Positions 61,701 through 63,282 of a DNA stretch of 64,000 bases are shown one piece after another. Source of the stretch: Oncomelania hupensis (taxonomy: Eukaryota; Mollusca; Gastropoda; Littorinimorpha; Pomatiopsidae); assembly GCA_036898135.1 (NCBI GenBank), contig CM072514.1, positions 83,058,435 to 83,122,434 on the forward strand. The letters are read 5' to 3'. How positions within the stretch are numbered: position 1 is the first letter of the stretch; each line of letters begins with the position of its first letter. The notes under the pieces are model-generated. The model saw nothing but the letters and a program-made list of their open reading frames with translations, made no database searches and was not told the origin of the DNA. A program made the position numbers and the translations under genes.

Positions 61701-63247
61701 TAAGGTGGTGCATTTTTCTTATTTTATATCTCTCTGCTTAAAATGTATTCTTCTTTTGAAGTGAAATAGAATTCGAGTCTTTTGACTCCATTGTCTTACC
61801 CTTGGTGTTCTCCCTTTCCCCCTTTCCCCTACCTGCTTTACCTCCCTTTACCCTTTCTCTCCATAGAGCTGCGACTCAGCGGGTGAGAGAAAATATTGTG
61901 GTATGTTGCACACAATGGTCAGAGGGTTGTGGCAGTAACAGAGGAGTGCTGATTGCCCATCTACAAAGATTATGTTGTTTGTGCATAAGTTCTTGTCTCT
62001 TTCCTTTTTGGACCATTATTGTATCAACCGGGGTCTAGTCTGTGAATGCATAAAGATCTAACTCTAGCCACACAGACGTTAAAAGACCCTGAAGTTCATA
62101 TCCTAGAAAGTAAAACACGGCCAGCATGTAACTAAGGTCCTACTTCCCTCAGTTGTTCAGGATGGTCCAGTTGTCTGGGTTGTTCCACCGCACAGTGAGC
62201 AACATACAGCAAGTTGGCACCTTGGGCGGCTTGAGAGCGAGGTCCTGTTTGACAGCTTCTCCTTGTGTAGCTCTTTGAGCTAGTGACATGCTGTAGAAGA
62301 ACCATTAATCATCAGTATAATCATCATTCTCAGATTCTCTCTAAACTCGCGGGTGCAAACGGGCCTTCTCCATCTATGCTCCAACACTGTGGAACTCTCT
62401 GCCTGGTTCTCTACGCCATGCCCAGTCTCTTTCAAGCTGAAAGTTCATTTGTTCCAACGGTACTTTTAGCTAGGTCTTTGGGCACCATGTATAGTTCACC
62501 CATGGAGTGGGAAAGGGATCGGTGCTTGTGCGTATCGACTTTAATCTTTTTTATTTTCTTTTTTTCGTTCTTTTTATTTATTTCATTATTTAAATTGGCA
62601 GTTGGCGTGTGTTTTGCTTCTTGTGTATAGACTTTTTTTGTGTGGGAATTGGTTGGTTCAAGCGCATGCGCGTGAAAAGCGCTTTGATGAAACATTTGTT
62701 CTGATTTTTCCCTAAATCCACTAAAATAGTAGTTTTATCATCAGTATCTATAAAAGATGAGTACATTTTCATTTGCCAGAGGAGTCCATCATGGAGCGTC
62801 TGATGAAGACGGAGCTGTACAAACGCTACAGCCAGCCAGACAAGGACGGCCTGCACTATGACCCCATGATGATCACAGAGCTGGTCCGCAACTATCGGTC
62901 ACACCCGTCCATCCTCAAGGTGCCCAACGACCTCTTCTACAACGGCGACATCATGGTGCGTATCTGCAAAATGGAAGTGAAATGTTAAGCAGCAAGAATA
63001 GGGCTAGCACTGGCAGTATTGGGTCCCTGTAGGAAGGCATACAGGGCAATAGCATTAATCACCATTTCTTCTTCTTCTTCTTCTTCAGGATGCTCTGTCT
63101 GCGCAGTGTTTGGTTGTACCTCATTTCCCCACTTTCAAAGCACTAGCTAGTTTCTTCATTGATTTGTTGTCCCAGGGCCATAGCAGACTAACAATTAAAC
63201 ATCCCGACTGGTCATTTATACACAGCCATGCCTATATTATCATCATC

Positions 63248-63282
<35 letters not shown>
